Shown piece by piece: positions 34,776 to 46,600 of a stretch of 64,000 nt of DNA. The notes below the pieces were generated by a model. It was not told the origin of the DNA. It did not search any database and saw only the letters and a program-made list of their open reading frames with translations. The DNA comes from Aradus depressus (lineage: Eukaryota; Arthropoda; Insecta; Hemiptera; Aradidae), in assembly GCA_963662175.1 (NCBI GenBank), contig OY759214.1, positions 102,324,115 through 102,388,114 on the forward strand, given 5' to 3'. Made by a program: the position numbers and the translations under genes. How positions within the stretch are numbered: position 1 is the first letter of the stretch; each line of letters begins with the position of its first letter.

Positions 34776-35177
34776 TGTGCTAAACAGCGCTCGGCACGCC
34801 AGTTAGTATGTGCTAAACAGCGCTTGGCACGCCAGTTAGTATGTGCTAAATAGCGCTCGGCACGCCAGCTAGTATGTGCTAAACAGCGCTCGGCACGCCA
34901 GCTAGTATGTGGTAAACAGCGGTCGACACGCCAGCTAGTATGTGGTAAACAGCGGTCGACACGCCAGCTAGTATGTGCTAAACAGCGCTCGGTACGCCAG
35001 TTAGTATGTGCTAAACAGCGCTCGGCACGCCAGCTAGTATGTGCTAAACAGCGCTCGGCACGCCAGCTAGTATGTGGTAAACAGCGGTCGACACGCCAGT
35101 TAGTATGTGGTAAACAGCGGTCGGCACGCCAGCTAGTATGTGCTAAACAGCGCTCGGCACGCCAGCTAGTATGTGCT
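34776..35177. repeat. 33-bp minisatellite, about 12 copies
   Basis: The unit begins GTGCTAAACAGCGCTCGGCA and ends CGCCAGCTAGTAT. A linked variant subtype (GTGGTAAACAGCGGTCGACA) occurs in four or so copies. The array lies 420-820 bp upstream of the gene B TATA box. It has direct repeats without spacers, so it is not a CRISPR array. Confidence 0.9.
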
Positions 35178-35600
35178 GGAAAACTATAATTTTATTGGTA
35201 CTGGTCCTACCTAAAGTCTGAGGAGATTTCGAAGGTTAGAAATTCGATCGGAAACATTATTTGCCATCAATTTTTTAATAGGATTAACCTTTTTAAAGAA
35301 AAATATTTTAATCGCCTTAAAAGATGAGTTCCGAGTTGACATTATAAGACGGTTTTCGGTGTGTACCTACAATCGAATAAGTTTTCGAAAATATTGTTTC
35401 TGACTAGCCATGTAAATGTTTAGAACTGCAATAACTCGAAGCTTTCATTTTTGGACTTTCTCCTGGAAGCTGGAAGATATATGAAGAGAGTCTGACAATG
35501 AATATTATATACATGTATCCTCTCCTGATTAGTGGGTTGAGGAGTATTGGCTGACGTGGGTGATGCGTGTTACACTGACGTGGATATCTCACCTCTCCTG

Positions 35601-35606
35601 TATAAA
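35601..35606 (+). promoter_or_regulatory. TATA box of gene B
   Basis: TATAAA at 35601 lies 56 bp before the ATG at 35657. A pyrimidine-rich initiator-like stretch (CCATTCTCATCT, 35631-35642) lies about 30 bp downstream, the usual spacing. This supports a true first exon at 35657. Confidence 0.6.
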
Positions 35607-35656
35607 ATTCTATCTCCATATTTGGGTCGTCCATTCTCATCTCTTCACAGACCAGG

Positions 35657-35719
35657 ATGACACCGAGACTTCTCTATCTTTGTTTGATGTTCTATCAAGT
35701 TCATCGAGGGCTAACAACC
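35657..35719 (+). CDS. gene B exon 1: signal peptide
   Basis: Twenty-one codons. A short basic start (MTPR), a hydrophobic core (LLYLCLMFY) and a polar end (QVHRGLTT) make a good secretion signal. The donor is CC/GTAAGT, phase 0. The ATG is the first one after the TATA box. Confidence 0.6.
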
Positions 35720-37605
35720 GTAAGTTATACATATACATGTGTTATCTATCTATAAGGATGTCATATTTCTCAATGCTACATATATAAGAACATGAACGAC
35801 CCATCAAACCCTGTCAAGATGTCTCATGAATGTATGGTTAGTTTCCATAAGCCCTACCAGTCGACGGAGCACCTAACCTCATTTGTATAGAAACTCGCTA
35901 AATGCCTCAAGTCCCTTTATTTAGATTTATACAAAAAAAAGGTAACAAAATGCCAACCTTGGAAATTTTTGGTTTTGGTCCTGTTTCTGCCCACATTATT
36001 GTTTCCTGCAAATTATACTCAATTTTGTCAGTCTTTTTGTCTTTACAACATACTTTACTCTTAGATAGGTTCCTACATTGTTTTCGAGTTTTTTTCTTTT
36101 TGATAATTCTAAAGGTTGTACACGTTGGAGATGGTAATCATTGGACACGTCACGTAAAATTGTTGTAATAAGTTAAATTCAAATTGTATAACTGGGAGTA
36201 CACAAGAAAGTTAAATCAAAGAAACAACCGTTTTGCAATAGGTGGTTAGTTCCAAGTAATGACCACCGTTAGCAGAGCTGGAGACTTGGGCGGAGCTTTG
36301 TGACCGTGTCCATGAGCTGAAGGGGAGATGGTCTGAGGATAATTTCAAAGAGGTTGCAATCATTTTTGTTTGTCCTCTCTAGATTCCAAATATGAAAAGA
36401 AAATATGTAACGATAACTCCCGATATAATGTATGTTTCGACATTATCATCATCATCATCATAGGCGCTACAGCCCGTCAAGAGCCTTGGCCTCCTGCAGG
36501 AAATGTCCCCATGCAGCTCTGTTCTGGGCCAGTCTCCACCAGCCCACCACATCAAACCGTCTTGCTTCCCTATTCAATATCTCCAGCCATCTTCTTCTGG
36601 GTCGTCTCACTCTTCTCCTATCCTCCGGTGTCACATTTACGAGTTTCCTTGGTATGAGGTCCTCGTCCATCCGTCTTACGTCTGGTCTACATGGTCTGGC
36701 AACTCTAATCCAATGCGACAATTTTGGCTCGGTATAGAGTGCGTACAACTCCTGGTTGTAACGGATGCACCAAACGCCCAGGTAGATAAAGCCCTTAACC
36801 GTCTCCAATGGATACTCGGTAACTTGAAGAGCGTTTAGGTCTCTTCTTCGTCTTCCACCTGCCACTATGTATTTTTTTTTTTTTCGTTGGCGGTTAAGCC
36901 CATCCTCCTTGCTGCCACTTCAAGAGCCTTGAAAGAGCTTCTTAAGTCTTGCTCTGACCGGGCTATGGTGTCGACATCATCAGCATATGCCAGGATCTGC
37001 ACGCATTTGTTGAAGATGTGCCCGTTGGTCTGGATGCCTGAGTTCCTTATCACCTTCTCCAGGGCTACATTAAAGAGCAGGCAGGCCAGCGCGTCACCCT
37101 ACCTCAGATCATTCTGTATCACCAAGGTGTCTGTCAGATCGGACTGGTCACTGATGCGACTCTCCACATCCCGCATGGTCAGCTGCACCAGTCGGATCAG
37201 CTTATTGGGCACCCCCAGTTCCTCCATTGCCGTATAAAGCTGTGGCCTTTTCACCGTATACCCCTAAAATCCACTAAGAGGTTATGAGTCTCTATCTTCA
37301 ACTCGAGGGATTTCTCCAGGAATTGCCTCAAACTGAAGATCTGGTCAATTGTTGATTTACCTTTGCGAAATTCGCTGTGGTATTTTCCAACGATGCCCTC
37401 GGTATAGCCCAACAGCCTTGAATACAGAATGCCCGACAGTACTTTAAAGGCGCAATTCAACAGGGTGATGCCCTTGTAATTCGTGCACTCCAATGGGTCG
37501 CCTTTCTTAAGGATCGACAAAAAATTTTATATGAGAATCCTGAGTCCTCTAACGACGACACTTTGCAGCGAAATCGGCAGAAGAAAAGGATGGGGGGGGG
37601 GGTGT

Positions 37606-37656
<51 letters not shown>

Positions 37657-40600
37657 TCAACTATAAAACTCCAATAACTGCCGATGTTATGAATGTATCG
37701 ACATGAAATTTGATATTTGAAGTCAAAACACAATGAGAACATAAACTGTCAAATTTCATTGATACAGATCGAAGGGAAGGGGGATTTCAGGCAAGGGGCT
37801 CATTTAAAAAACCTCATTAACTGCCGGTGTAGTGAATTTATTGACACAAAAATTATTTTGAGGATTTAGGAGCCAATATGTGAGTCGAATGTTGAATATT
37901 AACACAAACCGTCGGCTGGTGTTAGGAGAGGGGGGGAAGTGTATTCGAATATTTCGTTCTGGGGAAGTACATTGCTGACGATTCAACTATCACTTTTCTA
38001 TATATTCTTTCTTCTATATTCTTTTTTTTTTTTCATAATATGATATCATATTTTTACTATTGGTTATCAATTTTCTTAAAGTAGGTACCTACCTAATTAT
38101 GTAGGTAGGTACTTCTATCAAATATAATTCTACTATTACATTATATGCCTTCTTACACGAATGAAAAAGAACATTCTCTTTGAATTGTCTTAATTTTCAA
38201 AACGTGTGGATCATCAACAATGTACTTCCCCAGAACAAAGTATTCGAATTTACTTCCCCCCCCCCCCCCCCCCCCCCCCCCCTCCACTACCCCCCCAAAA
38301 CCAGCCGAACGTTTGCGTTAATATTCAGCATTCGACTTCAAAATGGAATCTGTTTATATTAGTATCCACGAATGGTTTTCAAGAAGAAAACAGAAAAAAA
38401 TATTATGCGAAAAATGTGTTCTTCTAATCTTTTGAAAAACTCACTGCAGCGCTGTCTTTAAAACACATTAAAACCTCAAAAAAAAAAATTGAGTGTGAGG
38501 GCCAAATTCTCCTCTTTATTGTCATTTCAAGGATGGAATATTCTCCCTTCAAAGAAAATAAGCGAAATAAACAGCATGGCCTCTCTTCACCTGGAAAAAT
38601 AACACAGACTGAATTCCGGGAAGAGGGAGTCTTTTGAAAAAAAAATCTAGGTCTAAATCCTGACTTCACATCTCCTAGAAAACGGCGAACGAAAAGAATG
38701 CTCGTTGCGCTCTGCTCCCAATTCGGAGAACACTCGAACTAGCACAATATAAACAAAATGTCGCCAGATACACATTTTTAGTATTTCTCCGGATAATTCA
38801 CTTTCCGATCAACTGACCTATGTACTGTTAATCGAACCATTACTGTTTTTCCATGTATTAGATTTTTCAGGTCATCCTTGGACATGTGAAAGTCTTCGGC
38901 CCAGGTAACGACAGATTCTGTCCAGTCATATCTCATTTTCTTATTTCTCTTTTTGCAGACAGAAGCCGTCTATTATGAGCTGTGTGTAAAAGAGGGAAAT
39001 TTTGAATATATCGGAGAATATGGTAATTTTTTTTCTTTAATTTTATATATTTTTAAAAACAACTTACAGTGTATTCTTATTTCATACCCACTAAATATAA
39101 TCAAAAATTGTAATCGTGTGAAAACCGAGCTCGAGGTTTCGACGGATTTTCACGTTTCAAGATCCACCAAATACGTTTTGACCCTATACGCAATAATCTG
39201 TGTGTGTGTGTGTGTGTGTGTGTGATAGAAAGGGTGAGCGCTCTACCCCAAAAACGTATGCAGCTTTTGGAGATCCATGCCAAAAACCGTTTTGAAACAC
39301 GTATTTGTAGATGTTTTCTTTATTGTAGGATTTATTACTATCAGGTCACGGAGAATTCAACTCCAAGCTATTCTTCTTAAAGAGGAAGAACAACCCGAAC
39401 TGTCCGTGAGGCGGGGTCAAGACCGCAAAAGATATGGTCCTCGAATGTCCGATGTATGATGGGCTTAGGGTGAAGTTGATACAGGGGACAAGATCGCCCC
39501 CCGCGTCCCACCACACTACAGCCAGCGAGTGCCCCCCTTTTATCCGCCAATTGTAGCAGATTGTCGGCGGCGGTCACTCCAAGCCGTCCACAGCAACAGA
39601 AAATTACAACATATTCGTAGCATATATCTTAAGCTGGACCCTTTTTAATATATCCTCCAAGTTTTATATAATATACCAACGGCTGTTGGAGAGCTAGCTC
39701 TCATTATGTGTGTCAGCCCTCCTACAACCTCTCCTTTTTGATATATCCTGCACGTTTTATATAATATACCAACGGCTGTTGGAGAGCTAGCTCTCATTTT
39801 GTGTGTCAGCCCTCCTACAACCTCCCTTTTTTGATGTATCCTGCTAGTTTTATATAATATACCAACGGCAGTTGGAGAGCTAGCTCACATTTTGTGTGAC
39901 AGACCTCCTACAACCTCCCCTTTTTGATGTATCTTGCACGTTTTATATAATATACCAACGGCTGTTGGAGAGCTAGCTCTCATTTTGTGTGTCAGCCCTC
40001 CTACAACCTCCCCTTTTTGGTGTATCCTGCTAGTTTTATATAATATACCAACGGCTGTTGGAGAGCTAGCTCTCATTTTGTGTGTCAGCCCTCCTACAAC
40101 CTCCCCTTTTTGATGTATCCTGCTAGTTTTATATAATATACCAACGGCTGTTGGAGAGCTAGCTCTCATTTTGTGTGTCAGCCCTCCTACAACCTCCCCT
40201 TTTTGATGTATCCTGCTAGTTTTATATAATATACCAACGGCTGTTGGAGAGCTAGCTCTCATTTTTTGTGTCAGCCCTCCTACAACCTCCCCTTTTTGAT
40301 GTATCCTGGTAGTTTTATATAATATACCAACGGCTGTTGGAGAGCTAGCTCTCATTTTGTGTGTCAGCCCTCCTACAACCTCCCCTTTTTGATGTATCCT
40401 GCTAGTTTTATATAATATACTAACGGCTGTTGGAGAGCTAGCTCTCATTTTGTGTGACAGACCTCCTACAACCTCCCCTTTTTGATATATCCTGCACGTT
40501 TTATATAATATACCAACGGCTGTTGGAGAGCTAGCTCTCATTTTGTGTGACAGACCTCCTACAACCTCCCCTTTTTGATGTATCCTGCACGTTTTATATA

Positions 40601-43600
40601 ATATACCAACGGCTGTTGGAGAGCTAGCTCTCATTTTGTGTGACAGACCTCCTACAACCTCCCCTTTTTGATATATCCTGCACGTTTTATATAATATACC
40701 ATCGGCTGTTGGAGAGCTAGCTCTCATTTTGTGTGTCAGCTCTCCCACAATCTCTCATTTTTGATATATCCTGCAAGTTTTATATAATATACGAACAGCT
40801 GTTGGAGAGCTAGCTCTCATTTTGTATGTCAGCTCTCCCACAATCTCTCCTTTTTGATGTATCCTGCAAGTTTTATATAATATACCAACGGCTGTTGGAG
40901 AGCTAGCTCTCATTTTGTGTGTCAGCCCTCCTACAACCTCCCCTTTTTGATGTATCCTGCTAGTTTTATATAATATACCAACGGCTGTTGGAGAGCTAGC
41001 TCTCATTTTGTGTGACAGACCTCCTACAACCTCCCCTGTTTGATGTATCCTGCACGTTTTATATAATATACCAACGGCTGTTGGAGAGCTAGCTCTCATT
41101 TTGTGTGACAGACCTCCTACAACCTCCCCTTTTTGATATATCCTGCACGTTTTATATAATATACCATCGGCTGTTGGAGAGCTAGCTCTCATTTTGTGTG
41201 TCAGCTCTCCCACAATCTCTCCTTTTTGATATATCCTGCAAGTTTTATATAATATACAAACAGCTGTTGGAGAGCTAGCTCTCATTTTGTATGTCAGCTC
41301 TCCCACAATCTCTCCTTTTTGATGTATCCTGCACGTTTTATATAATATACCAACGGCTGTTGGAGAGCTAGCTCTCATTTTGTGTGTCAGCCCTCCTACG
41401 ACCTCCCGTTTTTGATATATCCTGCAAGTTTTATATAATATACCAACGGTTGTTGGAGTGCTAGCTCACATTTTGTGTGTCAGCTCTCCCACAATCTTTA
41501 CTTTTTGATGTATCCTGCAAGTTATATAATATACGAACGGCTGTTGGAGTGCTAGCTCACATTTTGTGTGTCAGCCCTCCTACAACCTCCCCTTTTTGAT
41601 ATATCCTGCACGTTTTATATAAAATACGAACAGCTGTTGGAGAGATAGCTCTCATTTTGTGTGTCAGCTCTCCCACAATCTCTCCTTTTTGATATATCCT
41701 GCAAGTTTTATATAATATTCGAACGGCTGTGGGAGAGCTAGCTCTCATTTTGTGTGTCAGCCCTCCCACAATCTCTCCTTTCAGTGATGTAGTAATTTAT
41801 TTCTTTAAAGTAATAACATGAATGAATTTCTTTTCAGTACTTCAGAACTATACTTTCTTCAGAGATGTAAGTTCATTCTGTTATTTATCTATCTTTGAAT
41901 ATATAAAATGTCAAGTAAACATTTTTATATTATATAAAATATTTCTTATTTTCAAATGGTTATAAACAGGTTCATGTGATCATCACTTGCATGCTCAAGT
42001 ATCAACAAATAGTAAGTTGTGATAAATATATGATTAATAAAGAATAACAATTATAAACCATAATAAACAGTAAGAATTACCACATTTCCTGATCTCTTTT
42101 CTTTATTTATATTTTGATTTCTACAGTAGTTTTTCGAAATGGGCTCTAAAAAAATATTAACAATATTTTAAGACGTGCATATTTGAAGAAGGTACACGTA
42201 TACAAAAAAAATTCCATTTAACAAATTTCTCACTTGGATTTACAGAGATACTAATTTTTTTATAATTTTAAATAATATTAATTCTAATCCAAAGGTTTTT
42301 CAAATGATACCTATTACTGGGCCAACAGGGAAGATGAATAGAAGAGAATTTGAAAAGAAGAAGGACAAATATTTGGGTTATTGTCTTTATTTACATAATT
42401 TAATTAAAAAACTAAACATTAAACAAACAAAACAACAAAAAAAAAAGATGAAAATCATAAAACTAAATACTTAAAACTATTTTTTTTTTCTTTTTGTTTG
42501 GGCATATAAAAAAAATTAATTATTAAATGTACCTTCTTGACGTCTCTACCACACAATTTAGACCTCGACTACTCTTCACATTTCAATTTCACCTTTAGTC
42601 AACTTTCATATAATTGTTCAACTTCACTAAAAACAAGCATCTCAATTTTAAGTGCACTGTTCCAGAGCTAGCTCTAGACTCATCTCTATTTTTTTCACAG
42701 CTGTTTTTATATTACATTTTTTTTTGATGTCCCTTGTTTTTTGTTGTTTTTTTAACCTTAGGTTAGGTTTTATGACTCATGCCCGGGCTTTAACTACGAG
42801 GTCATATCGCCTACTACCAGAGAGCTCTTTCGTCACTCTGGTGGACATGAGCCTACTATGGGAGTCCTAAATTTTGCCAATCCTAAATTTTTATTCGCCT
42901 AGGGTAGGGGTCTTTAAAGGGTACCTGACATCGTATAGGCTCGGGACCATCACTTAACGTCCCACCCGAAGGACGGCGTGCTTAAGTTTATTTTACCTCC
43001 CAGATAAAATAAACTAAGGGCCTCGGTCGGGTTTCGAACCCACGTTCTTGAGCTCAGAAGACAAGCACGCATACCACTGAGCTACCGGCGCCCTCTTTTT
43101 AAAACCTTGATGTATATAATAAAAAAATTACCTTTTTTTTTTCTTTTCATTGTGTCTTTTAATATTCATAAGAAAAAATGTTCCATAGTCAAGGTGATTG
43201 TTGTTTACATCACAAAGTATATATATTTTTTTACATTGTTATACGTATAAGTACTTATAAGAAAGTAGTTCGAAAGATCGAGATCGAGTTTTCAAAGGAT
43301 TTTCACGTTTGAATGTCTCCTGAATACGTTTTGACCATTTTCGCGATGATGTCTTTGTCTGTGCATGAGTGTTTAGGTCTGTGTGTGTATCAGATTGGAA
43401 AGATGTTTCCAAGATACGAGTACCTACTTGAAATGTAGATTTGAAACACTTATTTTTACATATATTTAGGATTCCTTGATTTACCCGAAAACTATTAGGC
43501 TTATCGAAAAATGATTTTTTACAAAAAATATTTCTTATTTTTATTTACATTTTTTACTTCAACAGCAATAGGAAGTATAGGCAATGTTATTTAATCGGTA

Positions 43601-46600
43601 AAAAAATACGATGCGGAGTTTTCAACGGAGTACAAAAAAGTGTGTTTCTGTTCGTATGTGTACCTACCTGTGAACACGATAACATCCGATGTAATGAATG
43701 CATCGACACGAAATTGTATATGTAAAGCCAGAACTCTCTAACGAAGTCCCCTATAGTTTTTCAGCCAAATCAACTGAAAGGAAACGGCGGATTAGGGAGA
43801 GGCTTAATATAAAAACTCTACCAACTGCCGATGTAATGAGTATATCGTCACAAAATTTCATATGTGAATTCAAAACACCATAAGGAGAACACTCATGATT
43901 TTTCAGTGGAATGGGCAGAGCAGGGAAGGGGGATCAGAGGGCGGCTCAACTCTAAAACCACAATAACTGCCGTTATAATAAATGTATCGACATTAAATCT
44001 CATATTTAAAGTCAAAACCCAATGAGGACCTAATCTGTCAAATTTATCGACACAAAATTAAGTATGAGGATTTAGGAGGCCTCCTATGTGTGTCAACTGT
44101 TGCATATTAGAGCAAATGGTAGACTGGTTTTTGAGGGGGAGCGAAAAGTTAATTGATTAATTCGCCCTGGAGAAGTAGATTGCCAGTGATTCACATTTTT
44201 TCTATTTTGGTTATCATCTCTGGTAAATAACTAATTTTTCTAATGTTTTAGCTTAAATCTTATATATATTGTAGCATGCCTACCTTATAGACAATATATA
44301 ACGCTCAGAACTAGCGATGCTGCAGAGAATCGCGATCGCTAGGAGTAAAATATGGCTTGTGAGGTGTTGAACGAAAGAGAATTGCATTCGGAAGAACATG
44401 CTCGAAACCAGCGATTGCTGCGAGAAAAACGCAATCGCTGGGAGCAGAAACAAAGAACAATGGAGATGGGGAATGGAAAGGAAGCCAGGATAATTGTCGG
44501 CATCCTGTGTGGTAATTATATTGTCGGCTCAGTTTTTCACATAACTCTAATTAATATCCGCTGGGATTCACAGCCTGACATATGCAGGCAATCACAGAAG
44601 TGGTCACCGGTGATTGGCTGAGGATGGGGTGGGCGGAGACTGACGACCAATGAGACATCAGGAATCATCCCCAGAACAAATCATCCCCACTCTTTACTCT
44701 TAGCTCTTCGCTCACTTCTTCAAAGTTAGTCTTCTCTTCACTTTCTTCTTCAACTCATCGCTCTTGTGCCAACAGTTCACCACGTTACTATTATATTTGA
44801 CAGTGAGTTTCAGTATGTGATTGTAGATTCTTGGTTCACGTCTCGGATGATCAACACGTATAGTTTATATTTGACAGTGAGTTTGAATATGTGAATTGAG
44901 CAGTGTTCGTTCATGTTTTGGGCCATTCAGGCGAGTGAGATACATTTTGATTTCGGACGCACATAAACTCAGTGAACAATCTAAATTCTATTGTGGCCTC
45001 CAGGCAGACCTACAAGGACTAGGTGAGTAGATGGGGTCGGAGGGATGTACATCAAGGATGACCACATCGCCACCTGCAGGGATCAGTATCGAGGTACCTC
45101 GTAATTAACGTAGAAAGTCCTTCAGACAAATGGCCAATTTATATTCAATTGTTTTTTCTTTTATAAATATGATATTTTCTTCTAAAATAAATATGTTACT
45201 GTTCTAGGGTTTGAGTTGTCCATTCTATTTCCCCCCTCCCATTCTTCTTCTGGTTGACAGCAATAATTAATTATTGTTAATTACTGATGTCAACCCACAG
45301 TTAGAAACTTGTACCCGTCCTTCTCGTGGGAGTGCATTTGGCTATCCAGGTATTGTTTTTTATTAAAGTCGCGATGTAAAAATACTCAATTTTAATAATT
45401 TTTCCGATATAATTTTATATTCACTATTTACATAAAAATGCACTTACACAAGGAGGGAGATGGTATAATTGGCGCCCGTTAAACAAGGACTTGATTTGTT
45501 TACTAATTATGCTAATTAGTATAATTAGTGAACCCCACTAATTGGTCCCTAATTAAATAATTAAATTAAATTTTTTTTTTTTGCTTTTTAACATAAATTC
45601 CAGCCTATTGGGCTAAAATGATATATTTTTCCTTAAAGTCGGTAATTTAAAATCAAAACTGAAGAAGGATGGGTGGGATTAAGGAATGTGAATGACATCA
45701 TTTATTGATATTGATATTTTATTTTTTTTTGACATTTTAAATTTTTCTGCGTAGTTTAGTAAGTATTTATTTTCATTTTTACATATTATAACTATTGTTG
45801 TATTGTGATGCCATCTGACAGGTCGCGATAGAAATTAGAAATTAGATTAGCACCAGACCTCCAGTAATATTAATTGTTTTGTTTTGAGTTAATTGTTTTG
45901 AGATATATATATTTCGTTTACCAGCATGGAAGGGAAAGGGAAGTCGGACTTAGAGCCGATACAGACACGGTCTATGAAAACTATCCGTACGCCCCCGGAG
46001 TCCCCGGTAGAATTAGAGCCTAAATTTGACCTAGAGGCGATGCTTAAGGCCATGCAGGAACAGATGGGAAACTTGGGAAAGGATTTAAAAGCGGACATGC
46101 AGGAACAGATAGGACTACAGACTTCCGAGATAAGGGGTGTGCGCCAAGAAATTTCGGTAATGGCAAATAATATCGAATCCATTAATCGCGAGATGGGCAC
46201 TCTACGATCTGAGTCCGGAGAATTGAGAACTAGACAGGACAAGTTAGAAGGGCGATATGACAAACATGTTTCTGAAGTTAGGGACATGGTAGATGTCTGT
46301 TATCATGAAATGACAGGTAGGATCATGTCAGAAACACAACGTTTAGATAAGGAGGTCGAGGAAATAAATTCGAACCAGAATATTTTTCGTACCGATTGTG
46401 AGAAGAGATTCGCCAATATCTCAAAGAGAATAGATACTGTTTCGGGTCAAAATCAGGTCTCAACCCCAAAACATAATGACCAAGTGACGTTCACCATCCC
46501 TGAAGAACATAAAGATTGGTATACAGGTCAGACCTTTGCTCGCGAACAGCCTAGTAACGTCACTTTCCAAAATACGTATATAAAAAATTACGAACGTAAC

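Noticed and set aside
34776..35177. 33-bp direct repeats resembling a CRISPR array
   Set aside because: Units are contiguous with no unique spacers, the DNA is eukaryotic and no cas-like gene is present. It is a minisatellite. The same applies to the 36-bp arrays at 15216 and 15939.
39885..41378. Long repetitive minus-strand reading frames (31-residue repeats)
   Set aside because: The frame is open only because the 93-bp period is a multiple of three. There is no start context, signal or known motif, and the same DNA is an intron of gene B.
44352..44621. 89-codon reading frame in both LTRs of the 7.3-kb element
   Set aside because: It spans LTR hairpin sequence and has no recognisable domain. 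Its conservation between LTRs only reflects recent duplication.
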